Below are positions 25,868 through 38,696 of a stretch of 64,000 nucleotides of DNA, piece after piece. A program made the position numbers and the translations under genes. The DNA is from Solenopsis invicta (taxonomy: Eukaryota > Arthropoda > Insecta > Hymenoptera > Formicidae): contig NC_052665.1 of NCBI RefSeq assembly GCF_016802725.1, forward strand, positions 12,282,501 to 12,346,500. The letters are read 5' to 3'. A model generated the notes under the pieces. That model was not told the DNA's origin, searched no databases, and saw only the letters and a program-made list of their open reading frames with translations. How positions within the stretch are numbered: the stretch's first letter is position 1; every line of letters starts with the position of its first letter.

Positions 25868-26090
25868 CACGGAAAAAACGAGACAGTCTAAATAATCTAG
25901 AAATTTACCTGAATACAGATCTGAAAATAATTTTGTTAGGACTCAAGACAGTTGTTAGGATGTTAAGACTTTTTACAGCATTGCTCATCATTGCTCTTGA
26001 ACATTCCTTATAGTTATTTTGATGATATAACAAAATTATTTTTAAATTTAACCAACTAAAATTTTAAATACTGTAGCATTCTTTCCATGT
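25868..26090. mobile_element. CACGGAAA-TIR element, copy A
   Basis: It begins ACACGGAAAAAACGAGAC, has CTGAATACAGATCTGAAAATAATTTTG inside the left arm (split here as CTGAATACAGATCTGAAAAT plus AATTTTG), and ends near GCATTCTTTCCATGT. It shares this layout with four other copies in the window. Confidence 0.6.
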
Positions 26091-26676
26091 AAGCTTAAAA
26101 TTTTAATAGCTATGCGTATATAATTACGAATTTTAAGTAAGATGTAGTCCAGTGAGAGTATAGTCTAGGGTTAAAGGCTTTAAAAACAGTTCAGCGAACA
26201 ATTTCAAGGAAAAAAAGTTGGTAATCGAGTAAACTTTACATGCGTATTTCTCGCGATTGCTAAGCCACGCGAAATTTTTGTGACTGAGGAATTAATCTCG
26301 GGTCGACAGGCTATCGGATCGTGACGCTTTTTTTTAACTACATCGACACCGAATAATGAAAATCTCTTAGTACTGGCCGAAACGCTCACTGGTGATCTCC
26401 GCTAAGTGTTCTCGTTGTCGTCGCCGAAGACAATCGGTAATCGACTGGGTTTTTCTATCGATCTTTTTGATTTGATTTAATTTTGTCGTGAAAAATCGAT
26501 CACTTCTTTGTACAATAGCATTTTACTTACGTAATTATCACGAATACGCTTATATTTTTTAGGTGATAGTTGAGTGTACTCCCTGAGGGAAGCGAGTTTC
26601 ACGTGAAGACAATAAAGCAGCATCTATATCTTTCTCATCACATAAGACAAGCGCATTCTCTGAACATTGTGCTAAA

Positions 26677-27607
26677 ATGTCGCAGATACCGGAGATCATG
26701 GAGCAAAATGATGGCCTGAAAAGGAAGCCAACTCTTGTTAGACGAGTTTCCGATATGTTCAAGGGTAAATAAAAAAAAGAACATTTACGTTTATTATCTT
26801 TTTTTTCAGTTTTGACCCTTTTTTTGTACATGCATAAAGAAAAATATTTGTAAATCGAATTATTATGCAGATATTTTTTTTAAACGGAAGATGTTTTTAG
26901 TCAAATAATATCTCGGCCTCCCCTTTATCGCAACAATTACATATGTAGTTGAAATATCATGTAATAAAGATGTTTTCGGCTCATGAATGATAGTAAACTA
27001 CGTAATGCCTCTTGTGTTGATTAAATGTTTTTTCTCTCTCCTAACGACAGATGGAAACTACAGCGGGCCTCCAAGGCTGTTTCGACACGCATCAATGCAG
27101 AAGATCCGCCATTGCTGTCAGAATCTGAACCTACTGCCGTATCTCCTCTACTCCTTCGACAATTCCAAGTCGCATCCGATAGCGCGCAAGATGCACGTCT
27201 ATCTCAGCTATTTTCTTCAGGAGATCACGATCAGTCTCCTGGTCACGTATGAGAGTTTGCGTCGATCTGTGCTGCACGGGATTCGTGACGAGAAGTCGAG
27301 CAACGCGCAAAAAGTGACCATAGAAACAAATGACAATTCTGCTAATCCTGCCGCGAGGTTCAACAGGGTTAAAAAGCTGAAACGCAAGCATTCGTGCTAT
27401 CTAACTGCGGGCGTATATCTCGTGCCATTGCTGCTTCTTTCCCAGATAATGACCTTATGCAGTCTGACGATTTTCGGCAAATACACCCCCGGTTTCATCT
27501 TCCTGATTACCTCGCTGCTCTTTCTCGGTTATATCGCATTTAAAATAATGTTACACCAGACTGTGCTGTATGACGTCAAAAGATGTGAGAGGAAAAAGAT
27601 ACAGTGA
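26677..27607 (+). CDS. Unrecognised two-exon membrane protein with C-terminal KKxx
   Basis: Exons 26677-26764 and 27051-27607 join in phase 1 through an AAGG/GTAAAT donor and an ACGACAG acceptor, giving 214 residues. I do not recognise the family. The first 45 residues are hydrophilic and basic. A moderately hydrophobic stretch lies at about 77-96, a charged segment at 97-145, and two strong membrane segments at about 146-170 and 175-197 separated by a tight GKYTPG turn. The tail is short and basic and ends KKIQ, which fits the KKxx ER-retrieval signal if the C-terminus is cytosolic. A 5' non-coding exon beginning at 26562 (after a T-rich acceptor) probably precedes the ATG. The gene is tail-to-tail with the alkaline phosphatase gene. 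Confidence 0.75.
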
Positions 27608-28160
27608 TCTTCTGTCTCGTCGTTTTCATTGTCACTTTTATCATTTAAAGACAACAGAACGGAGAAGACTTCGCATTCGGAGTTTGCGTATCACATGGTA
27701 TCAAATATTATCTTTTATGCACAATCGACACGATATTAACATATGTTAACATGTTCACGTTGATAAAATTCCGATAGTTCTTCCATTTATCTTGATACGT
27801 TGAGCGTTATTTCTTCACACAACGTTTCCGTGATCATTAGTTTCATCTATGTTATATTACGTTCGTCTATGTCTTCCTTTTTTTTTTTATACGTTGTTAA
27901 AACTATTAAGCAGGGATCGTGTAGATGCATAGAATACACTGCGAAGAAGATGTCTTGTTATAAGTTATAATGTATAAATGCAATAACATGTTCTAAGCAT
28001 AATTTTGATTGTTCTCAAGCATAATCTCGGAGAACTGTGCTGGCATTCTTCTTTACAAGAAGCAAATATTGCGAGTATCTTTGTTCTCTGCAGCATAAGA
28101 CTGAGAATTTATTTTTAACGTACATATTTGTAAATAAACGTGCGAATGATATATGTGTAT
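27608..28160 (+). other. Probable 3' UTR of the KKxx membrane-protein gene
   Basis: AT-rich sequence following the TGA stop, with an AATAAA-type signal near 28133. No other feature is visible. Confidence 0.4.
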
Positions 28161-28429
28161 ATATATAACTGAAGGTGGGTTTGTAAAATTGTCCTGTTAC
28201 GGCAAGAAAAACGCAAGATCTAGACCTTGACGTGTCTATTGAAAGTGAGTCCGATCTGTGATGGTGTGGGTACAAAAATGATATCTCACGGGCACTTACA
28301 ATACCACTTAATTATACGCGATAAGAGTTTATTTTATGCGTAAAGAGTCGAATTATAAAAATACGCCTTTAGCGATCGTACCTACCGATATCGTTTTCTA
28401 CTTAAAATAAAAGAACAACTAATAATACT

Positions 28430-28435
28430 TTTATT
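28430..28435 (-). terminator. Polyadenylation signal of the alkaline phosphatase gene
   Basis: AATAAA on the minus strand, 12 bases after the stop codon. Confidence 0.5.
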
Positions 28436-28447
28436 CATCTTGATGAT

Positions 28448-31400
28448 TTATTTTTTAGCGATTAATGCCAATAAGATTAGGTTACTACATAGAAAAATTG
28501 TGTTCAGAACATGGAGTGATATTCCCGCACTCTTAGAATACTCGCCTACATCCGCAGCATATGCGATGACGTGTGCCACGTAATTCTGTTCGTGCACACT
28601 GTGAAACAGATGCGCATACGGTCCTGCAAAGAAGACTCGAGATATTCAAGTGGATTCATGGTGATACTTTTTAAACAATTCTACATCAATTAAAGAAAAT
28701 AACGATTTCAGAAGCCATTACGGAAAGAACAATTTTGCTTAAATACAGATCTAAAAACAGTTAAGATGGACCAACAAAATAAATACATTGACACTTCGAC
28801 CAGTTACTAGAATATCGAAACTTTTTGCAGTAATATCATGATTTTGAACTTCCTACATAATTATTTTGATGGTTCAACATAAAATTATTTTCTGATCTGT
28901 ATCTAGCTGAATTTTCATTGATGTTGCAGCAAAATTGTTTTTTCCGTGTTCTTTTTGCCGTTTTTGTAATATTTAATTAGACGTTAACGTACCTATAGCA
29001 TACACGGCTACGTCTCCACCACCGTGATGAGCTTCGTCCGATATGATAGTGGCTTGTTGGCTATAAGTAAAATCACTGGTGTTCGTTTTGGAAGGATCGA
29101 TTCTCTTGGCTTGACCATCGTCACCCACGGTGTAAGCAATGTTGTTCGGTCCACCCGTGCTGTAGGATAACGTTGTGTAAGGTATCCCGTCGTATTTAGA
29201 TTCCTTAGCGATTCCTGAAATATTCTTTTGTAAGAACGAACGACTTAAGAAAATTCTAAACACATCGATCTTACCTAGAATGGATGAACCTCGAGAGCTG
29301 TATCCGTTGATGCTCATTGAGTGCGTGTGATCACTCGTGACTATTACGAGGGTGTCATCGGAATCGATCATTTTAAGAGTGGCATTAACGGCGTCCGAAA
29401 GTCGGACAGTTTCCAGCAACGCTTGAGCGGCATGACCGCGATGATGAGCGAAATCGATCAAACCGCCTTCGACCTGAAAGAATAATCATATTGATCTTTT
29501 CTCGCAGCATTAAAACCTGGGATTATAATCGTACCATTAAAAAATATCCCTGTTTAGATTTTTGCAATATTCGTAAAGCCGTCACTGTCATTTCTTCCAG
29601 GCTTGGCTGGCCCTTCGGCCCACGCTCTCGTTTCCAGTCCATCTCGATGTGACTGTTGGCGAAAATACCGAGCAGATAATCTACGTTTTCGATATCGACC
29701 CGGGCCAATTCTTCGTTGTTTTGCACGACTTTATAAGCTAAGTTTCTATCAGACTTATCTCTCGCCCATTCATCAATGAGATCACGACCATCCTGTCTGT
29801 AACAAGCCCACGTATCTATCGGATCGAATTCGCTCGCGCTCACGTTGGATTTCATCACCTGTCTGCCACCACCCATAATTACCTGTGTAAGTAGATAAAC
29901 GCATTATTCATCTTGTTTACTCATGCAAAGTGCATGAATCATTTTCTCTTTACTCGAATATTTTTTCCCGGTATATCTTCCACTAATTGCCTGGCGATAT
30001 CTTTGCAGCCAGTAGCATTTTTAGGCATTTTGGACTCGCATTCCCATCTGCGATTTGCACAATGCGCGTAAAGCGGCGCCGGCGTTGCGTGAGTAACTCT
30101 GGTAGTCGTTACGAAGCCTGTAGATTAATTATATTATGTTCCACAAAAAAATATAGACTTGTTTAAATATGATTATAGTTATTATAGAAATTTTCGTGTT
30201 TATCTTTGTCAATTTTTTGAAAAAAAAAAAAGAAAGAACCAGTTTTAGTTAATATATAAACACATTTTTGATACAAATTAATGACAAGAAAAGCTCAATG
30301 AAAAATAAAAACACCCTTTTGTTTTTATGTTTATATAAAAAAAAGGTAATTGATAAAAAAAGAAAGTACACATTCTGAATAATTATTTTAAAAATATAAA
30401 TAGTGTAAACGATTGTTTAGGCTTTTTAAAGATAAATTGTTATTGGTGCCGACCTGTAACTTTACCGGCTGCTTGAGCCCATGTTAGGAACGAATCCACA
30501 TGATAATTCACATTTAAGCTTGCCTCACAATCCCCTAATTGTACGTTTGCGTCTACCCCTACGAGTTCGTAATTCGTCTTGACTCCTCCGAAGAGAGCGG
30601 TGGCAGTGGAAGCCGAGTCAGGTACTAGTTCGTTTGTAGTGTAAGTCTACATTATCAGCAAAAGATACATTCGGACACGACAATCTTGTATAAAACATAT
30701 TAATTAAAATACAAGTCATGTCTAGATAAGAATCCTCTCAAGACCTTCAGTATCCCGATATGGGGAAAATGTTCCCAGACGAGTCGACTGGTCTCACCAC
30801 CGCGATAAATTCTGCTAGCCGTTATGGTATCTGGGCTCATCCCATCCCCCACAAAGAGAATCACGTTTTTCGCCTTTTTCATGTTCCAATGATACGAAAG
30901 AGATTCTTCTAGTTCTTTGTTCGCCAACCGGTGCCAGTGTCGACTATCTACGTCAGAAGCGATAATACGTATAATCGGCTTTCTTATGCAATTTGACAGA
31001 TGTATTTCCAGACAGCGCACAATATTTATTATAAATATTTATTACTATATTTTTTTAATATTATATAAATATTTTATACAAATTTTACGAATGTTTTTAT
31101 ACGTATAATAAATTTTTATACTTTAACAAAATTCAATTTAACAAAATTACAAAAATAATTATAAATATTTTGATAAATATATGTGAAATACTTAAATAAT
31201 TATTAATAAATTTGTTATAAAAATTGTGTGCTGCGTTATTACATATCCATGCAGACATGCTAATAATTAAATTAGAAGTAAATGTAAAAATTAATCTATC
31301 AAGAAACAAGTCTCACATATTTTGCGAATGGAGGAAAAATCAATTTGTTAAAAGTTTCATGAAAAATTTCAAACTCTTAAGATTATACGTTTTCACATCT

Positions 31401-31656
31401 TGATTTCTATTTTATAACTTTCGTGTATCACGCGGGTATTACATGATTAATCTTGCGTCCTTGAACACATACGATACGAGATTTTATATCACGAAGTTCC
31501 AACAATGAATATTTTATAAGCTCCCGAATTATGACTGTGATGACACTTGAGAAAATAGCTTTTGCATTTTATGATTTATATTTAAATACCTTCAATCACA
31601 GCCACATTTGGAATATCGACGAAGTATAAAGCAAAGTAGACAAGGAAATATTTCAT
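28448..31656 (-). CDS. Alkaline phosphatase, secreted or membrane-anchored
   Basis: Hydrolyses phosphomonoesters at alkaline pH using two zincs and a magnesium. Exons in transcript order: 31656-31590, 30947-30745, 30646-30454, 30117-29954, 29882-29535, 29473-29275, 29214-28993, 28623-28448. All phases close, giving 523 residues, the usual family length. Visible: a signal peptide (about 1-20); VGDGMS with a metal-binding Asp57; PDSAS with the nucleophile Ser101; THATP with His164; EGGLIDFAHH with Glu327, Asp332 and His336; TSDHTH with Asp373/His374; and EAHHGGGDVAVY with His455. The C-terminus is hydrophobic (about 502-521) and may direct a GPI anchor, as in other insect membrane-bound enzymes. 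The exon 2 donor, AAG/GTCTTG, is weak but is the only choice that keeps the family sequence. Its last intron carries a repeat element (copy B). Confidence 0.95.
28719..28950. mobile_element. CACGGAAA-TIR element, copy B (in alkaline phosphatase intron)
   Basis: Left end CGGAAAGAACAATTTTGCTT with TACAGATCTAAAAACAGTT inside; right end CAAAATTGTTTTTTCCGTG preceded by TTATTTTCTGATCTGTATCT. The two ends are inverted copies of each other. About 230 bp, non-coding. Confidence 0.75.
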
Positions 31657-32692
31657 TTTCTTGTCACTATCGACAGACTATGCGTTTGATGAAAAATCTA
31701 GAAATATAAAACAATAACACTGTGCACTTTAAGCTACAATAAAATCACATAGGGAGGTTAAAGCACCATTATAATGTAATACGACTTGATCGTAGGAATC
31801 CACATTGTTTCGTAATGCATTATGAGTGATGGTAAGTCGGATGAATTGATGCCTCAACAATCTTTCACGACGCAAAGATATATACGTCCTCTGCCGAAGG
31901 ATGGTAGGAATCACGAAAACAGAATTGTCTCAAACGGTAACGGCAGATCTTCGTCATGGATTTGTACGACAACGAATTGACAATACACGGTAACTCTCAG
32001 CGTAAAATACACACAAATAATGTAGTTTTTTTCTTACGAAAAAATCTTCAAAATGAACTCCAAAATGACTCCCAAAGGATAATTTCCAATCTTTAAACGA
32101 TCCCCAAATATTTTTCATTAAAAAAGTATTTACTTTAATATCGTGAAAAATGTTATCTTAACATTAAGTAAAATAAAAATGTTCTTTAAAGCAAAAGAAT
32201 ATTTGAGAATTTTTTTGGAAATTTCCAAGAGATGTATCCAAGCCAAGGGATCGATCATGAACCTTTTTCCCTCTAGGGCGGAAATGTGAAATTATTCTTG
32301 AAAAGTGAAAAATTTCTCCATTAACCTTAATGGTATCAATTTTTATTTTTCACATTTTTGCCTAGAGGAACAGTTTCATGATAGACTCTCAAAACCGCTA
32401 TCAACGCTCGACTTTTGCATACACAGACACTGATACTTAAGTGATGATCCTTAAACATTTTGTGTTAATACATGTGTAGCGCTAATAGTTCAGTTAAATA
32501 TACATTGTCGAAAAGATAAAACATATGTAATTAAAATCCATTTTTTTATAAATATACATAAAGTTATAGTTTTTTATTGCTTCTTACATATGCGAAACAG
32601 CATTTATATAACAATTTTTCTCATCATTTGTTTAAATCAGAGAGAAAACTGAGGCCATCGCTTTTTTATGGGACCGTCAAAATTGCCGTATA

Positions 32693-32946
32693 CTAGTGTC
32701 ACCTGCGTACATAATGATGTCATCTAGGTACTACGTATCGCATTTGCGGTAAAATCCGAATACGTGGTTTGTGTCCCACTTAGAAGAAAAATTATAAAAA
32801 AATTAATTTTGAAGGAAGTCTACATTTGAAATTAATTTTTCATAACTTCTTTTCTAAGAGGGACTTATTCTTTAAACTTTGCATGTAACTTTCATATTCA
32901 ACTTTTATATCAATACTCGCGATGATAGTACAACTGGGCCTAGTGT
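32693..32946. mobile_element. Foldback element, about 250 bp
   Basis: The inner arms 32776-32812 and 32828-32866 pair over roughly 35 bases (CTTAGAAG...AAAATTAATTTT against its complement). Weaker matching extends to CTAGTGTCACCTGCGTAC on the left and GTACAACTGGGCCTAGTG on the right. No coding capacity. Confidence 0.55.
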
Positions 32947-33741
32947 GGAGCATATATAAGTGTTTTATAAAGACGATATAGATACAAATCGTGAAAATTT
33001 TACACAAGTTTTTTTTTTCGTTATTTTAAAGTATAAAAAAGTAGTCCTTAAATCTATGAAAGAGACAATTGAGTTTTTGAGAAGTAACGAAAGTGAGAGG
33101 GACTTTGTTCCTGTGTTTACGAAATTAATTCAGCGAATACTGACGATTCTTGTTGTGCACAGCGGAGTGTTTCTTCTTTTTGCTGAGAAGATTAAAAATG
33201 ACTATAAGCATGACGCAACTAAATAACAGCTGTATTTTATATCCATAGAAATTTAGCGAAAGACATTGACGGTAACATGAAAAAATTGACGTATAAATTT
33301 ATAGGCAAGAATCAATAAAAACGTTTGCAATTTTAAATATATAGATTACACTAAAAAAAACTTGTACTTTATAATTTATAATTTTATTAGCTACCCCTCC
33401 CCCTTTTTAAAAGGAAAAGTGTCTACAGTCTATTGTTAAAAGACTCTAAGAATCATATCCAATAATCAAAATGTTATCTAAAAAACGTTTTTATTTATTA
33501 TTAAGTAAATATTTATTTTAATATTACTAGAACAAAACAAGCGCGCGCTATAGCGCTTTTAATAGTGAATGTATATTATATTTAAATAAATATAAAAAAA
33601 TTAAAAAGTTAATCAAGTTCAGAAAAATTTTAAATAAATTAATAAAAACAATTTTTTTTTTATTTTTTTATTATTGATTTAACATGAACTTTATGTATAT
33701 GTATGTATGTAATACAGTTATAATAATTAAGTAAACTAAAG

Positions 33742-33742
<1 letters not shown>

Positions 33743-33774
<32 letters not shown>
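33743..33774 (+). repeat. (TG)n microsatellite
   Basis: About 16 uninterrupted TG units. Confidence 0.95.
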
Positions 33775-33781
<7 letters not shown>

Positions 33782-33929
33782 TAAAAGAAACGATGTGTTA
33801 GGAGAAACATATAATTATATAATACAAATCTTTATAATCAATAAATAAACTCAAATTTTTATATTCTATAAGTAAATATAAAATTTCTTGCTGGTATTAT
33901 GGTATGATTGCTGGTTTTATCGCTGCTAA

Positions 33930-33962
33930 AATTTTATTTTATTTTATTTTATTTTATTTTAT
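33930..33962 (+). repeat. (ATTTT)n microsatellite
   Basis: Six to seven ATTTT units, followed by more T-rich sequence. Confidence 0.85.
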
Positions 33963-34276
33963 ATTATTTTTTTTAAATTTTATTTTCTATTAATATATTA
34001 TTTTTAAAATTAAAAAGATATCTTAAAATGCAAACATTTTATTCTAAACCGACAGAAAAATACGTTTATAGATACCAAGCTAAAGTTCTTCATTGACATT
34101 ATAAATATTTTACCTACTTTTATTTGGTACTGTTTAGTTGTATTGTTCTGTTTTTTAAAGACTGACAAATATGGAAGATAAATATATATTACACATCTAA
34201 TAAATAAAACTGTATAATCTCTACGCATTAAATAATTATTTGTGTGGAATTATGTTTCATTAATTAAATGTATATA

Positions 34277-34590
34277 TACGAGGGTCATTCGATAAGTAAG
34301 GTAAATTTCGGCGAAATGGCACTACAATAAACTGTGCAGTATATAGCTAGGAAATAACACTCTTCAAACTGTCTCATATCAAATTTCAGCCAAAAGCGAC
34401 GCTTTGTTTATGTGTGGCAGACGTTGGAAGTAATCATGGCAGCAGTTGTCATAAAAATGGAAAAAGACGAATTCCATGCTGTAATTAAACATTTTTATTT
34501 AAAAAAGTGGACAGCTACGCAGATCGAAGCCGAGATGGACGAAGTTCACAGAGACGCTGCACCAGCGTTGAAGATGTTTAATTACCGCAC
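34277..34590 (+). pseudogene. Truncated mariner element: left TIR and N-terminal transposase
   Basis: It starts at a TA with ACGAGGGTCATTCGATAAGT, a mariner-type terminal repeat. A frame from ATG 34436 then reads HAVIKHFYLKKWTATQIEAE and continues EMDEVHRDAAPAL, matching the N-terminal helix-turn-helix of mariner transposases. Homology stops near 34580, where the sequence becomes unrelated; no catalytic block or right TIR is visible nearby. This is a 5'-end relic. Confidence 0.8.
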
Positions 34591-34594
34591 GGAA

Positions 34595-36230
34595 TTTGTT
34601 TTTTTCCATTTTTACCGCAACCGCTGCCATGACGATTTACACGACCATAGAACCAAAAGTTCAGATTTATCCGATAAAGGTAGCCTGCAAATATGTAGAA
34701 ACACAAAATTATATTTTACTTATTAAATTAATCAAATATTTACATTCTAATTTCTTTATCTTACAACAGCTGCTCTCGATGCTAAAGCATGGTTACAAAA
34801 TCATTCGATACCATGAGAAATTGTTGGTACAAAGTGAAAATTGACTACTGAATATCGACGAAAAAGTATTAAGCACTCATTTTTCCGGAAAATTACCTGT
34901 TTGCGACCTAAAAACGGATTATACTCATCGAGCGGATTGCACGTTTTCACCACTCAAATTGATCGTTTTCGAGTGTTAAAAACGGGCCAAAAATGGTGAA
35001 TTATTTTTGTAAGGGAAAGATCTTAAAAAAAATTTGTTTAAGTTGACGATACATTGATTAGAATACCATCGCTGAAATTATACGAAATTTATGATTGCAC
35101 GTAATTTCATCAATTTGTATTCGGCGATGCCTTGAGTCGTCCGTTGATGTCGGTTTCGATCATAAACGCGCTGAGCCGGCCCCGAATGTCTAACTTTGTA
35201 TAACTTCCCGATTCAAGTTCTCAAATAGAAATGGTTGTATTTTGATGACTCTAGATAGCATTATACTCGAATATCTGAAGTTAGCTACTAAATTTATAAT
35301 ATTAAAATATATACTAAATAATAATATTAAAATATTATGATTTTTATTTATTAAAAGTTGTGAAAATAACAATTTCCGATGTTTAACGTTACACTAACCA
35401 ACATTCATCTACTATTTATAAGAAATTAATATTGGCAGTATAAATTGAATCTAGTACGGAAAAATGGGACAGGATGCATATTTCTATACGAGGTTTCTAT
35501 ATTACGAAATTTTTATCCGAGTTATTTGTGTTCACGAATCAAGTTTCAGTAATTTTTTTTCGGATCCAGAACTCGAATTCTAGCATCCGATTTCTAGCAT
35601 CATATACACAAAGCTTGGATATACACAAGAAAACGTTCATAGTGCAATTCTATTCTTTTCTCGATATTTTAATCACGACAATATTACATCATGAATTGAA
35701 TTAGCATCGCCTAATCAGTAGAGGAGCCGAGTAATTAACAATTTAAATCTTATGGTTCTCTTATCTTTTACCTTGTTTCCCGAGTGTTGATAATTATTTA
35801 CGGACAAGACTATTCCAAAATTGCTTGATATGTTTACTATTACCGCATGAGTTGCCGCTCTCATGTTTTGATTGTGTCGCCGAAATATCACCGACAGAAA
35901 GTAGTTTTCTTAAAAAACTCTGCAACTTGTCTCAAGGATATAATCAATTCAATGTCGCCCACTCAAAAAATGTGGAAAGATTTAAATATATGTATGCTAT
36001 GCATCCTGTTCCTTTCTCTTTCTCTCTTCTCCGATTGACCATCGACGCGATCAAGGTCTTGGGTGTTTTACTGCATCCGAGTCTTCTTTGTAAGTTTGGC
36101 TCCGTGATGGAGCATTGGATACCTCGATCTCCGACAGTGTAACACGTGTTTGCTGCATCACATTTTGGACGAGAACGTGGCACCGTCGGTGTGATTTCAA
36201 ATTGTGGCTCATAATCGGTTTTGACCCGAG
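34595..36230. other. Spacer upstream of the phospholipase B-like gene
   Basis: No supported coding frame. The frames at 35825-36142 lack recognisable motifs and may overlap 5' UTR or promoter sequence of the gene starting at 36235. Confidence 0.45.
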
Positions 36231-36234
36231 AACA

Positions 36235-38663
36235 ATGTGGAAGTGGTGGCAGCTTTATTATATCTTACAGATATTTGTGTTGGCATCGGAAAGGAAAACC
36301 GCCCTCGATACACCCTTTAATATAATGTTACTCCGTGCCTTCCGAGATTGGACTTTCGATGCTTTCGGTATGTTTAATCAATAATATGAGTGATATCAAA
36401 GAAAGATTTATAATTCTTACATTTTTCTAGCAGATTAGATTAAAGAGGTACGCACGACTGTTACTATTATCTTATTACAATACTGAACACTTTTTCCAAA
36501 TAGCACAATTTGCAATTCCTTTTTCAATATAAAATTAAAACCATAGACGTAATACGCGACTTAGTATTATTTTTACAAGAAATTTTACATTTTTTAAATA
36601 ATTTAATTTAAATTTTACGTTTTTTAAAAAAATAAAATTTTATTTCACGCTTCCACTTTGTAAGATGTAGCAACATTTGAAAATTTATAACAATAAAAAT
36701 CCTTATAAGATTTAATAATTAACTACAAATGACACATTTTTGTCATTTATCGAGATAAAGAAACATGTAACAAAAAACAAATATTGATAAAATAATGCAA
36801 AGAAGCATAAAGACAATAGGCAAAATAAAAAAAACAAACATATTTAGAGTACATTAACCTTAAGAGTTGAATAAAACAAAAACTTTTGAATCCGCATAAT
36901 GAATATTTACGAACGTTCACTTCAATGAAGCCCGAAGCCTTGAAAAATTTTCGAACAGGTACTAAGTGATGTTTAGCTATCATTTTGCACGTGTTTTGAT
37001 TTCTAAAAATGCCGTAACGCTTTTAGTGAAGAACAACAAGCAATGAATGATAAATGTAAAAGAAAATCTCTACATTAGATTTTATATATAAAATATTTTG
37101 TTTCTTTTAGACAAAATGTTTTAACCGATTATTTGATTAATTTAGATTTGTTTTTTCCGAAAGTGAAAATCAGTCGAAGATCCAAATAACTCCAACTTTA
37201 TAGTTCGCTCGTAGTAACAATAAAAAACTAAATTCATAATACTAATACGACAAAAAACAAAGTGGTGACGCTTAAATTACTTTCACTTCTACTTTGACTT
37301 TTACGGCGTGAATATCAGAGTTATCTTATTATTTATGTATAACATCATTTTATGTTTGCTTATTCTTAGCCTTTTACATTGATTTAATTTTTAATTTGTC
37401 TTCACAATAAAGAACAGAACTTAGGTTATATATTTAAAATTTATTGTAGTAAAATGTTTTCAATTTTTTTTTATTTATTGCTTTATGTCATTTTTAATTA
37501 TCTCTCTAGATGTATGATTTAAAATTACATAATTGTACCATAAATTCAGTTCTTTTTCTCTCTCTTTCTTTTTCAAGTTGAAGTTTGGTCTTTATGACTG
37601 AAGATGATATCTTATTTAATGCATGATGATATTCCATGATAATTGTTTTGCTAAAAGTATTTTTGGTTTGCCTTTTGCACACGCGGAAAATGAAACTTAA
37701 TTAAAAGTCTGATATGTTTTGGGAATTGAACTGAAATCTTTGGCACAGAGAGAACAGATGTGCAACTCTTACGTCACGGTTACAACCAATTCTGTTCCTA
37801 AAGAAATAGATTCATTTCATAATTAAAATAAAAAGCAGTACAAAATGTATATTCATGTATGGCAGCTGAAGCTTTACGTTTGATTGAGAGAGTTTAAAGT
37901 TTGATTGTTTGAAGAAATGTATGATGACAAACGATGAACACTTTTAATAGTTATGTTTATTTTTATATTGCAATTGATAATTAAATAAAATATAGTGAGG
38001 ATTTTATACTACTTTTTATTTTAGTCATGAAATAAATTAATTTTTTTAGATACAAAATTCATGATACAAATATGTATGTATACTATTTTCTTTGTAAATT
38101 TTAATGTATAATTTGTTAATCTCACAGGTAGGACAGGAACGCAGGAAAGGTATCTACACATAGCTCGAAAATTAAATAAAATACAAGAAACTGTTCCCGA
38201 TCATGTTCCATTCCCTTGCAATGTGACAGGTAGAATTTTAGTAGAAACTTATTATTGTTGTTTAATTAATTAAATTGTTATTTAAACAATAATAAAAATA
38301 ATATCGATACTTGATATTGTGCGCTTGAAAAAATGCTACAAATAATGATAAATTCCAGGTGGTCGGTCACCGAAAGTGCCAAACTCAGTGCACAAATTAA
38401 GACCAGGTGATATCGATGTCATTGCCGCGATGGGTGATTCTCTTACGGCTGGAGCTGGCATTTTTGCAGATAATTTGTTCCAGGTCGGTATAGAGAACAG
38501 AGGAGTTACCGCGACCGGCGGAGGCCAAGGCACATGGAGAGAATATCTAACTCTTCCCAATATCCTCAAGGTAAAACATTCAAATTTTGCTATAATATGT
38601 AACAGGATATAATGTTTATTATTAAATAGATCTTAATGTGTATGATGCAATACGGAAAAAAAA

Positions 38664-38696
<33 letters not shown>

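Larger units (their letters stand above)
31657..34276. other. Divergent spacer left of the mariner fragment
   Basis: AT-rich upstream region of the alkaline phosphatase gene. It holds a foldback element (32693-32946) and simple repeats (33743-33774, 33930-33962). No supported gene. Confidence 0.5.

Noticed and set aside
34412..34844. Two overlapping plus-strand open frames read as a novel gene
   Set aside because: The first part is mariner transposase following a mariner TIR; the rest is unrelated AT-rich sequence.
35825..36183. Open frames just upstream of the phospholipase B-like gene as an extra exon or upstream gene
   Set aside because: No splice signals join them to the gene, and the signal-peptide ATG at 36235 gives a complete protein without them.
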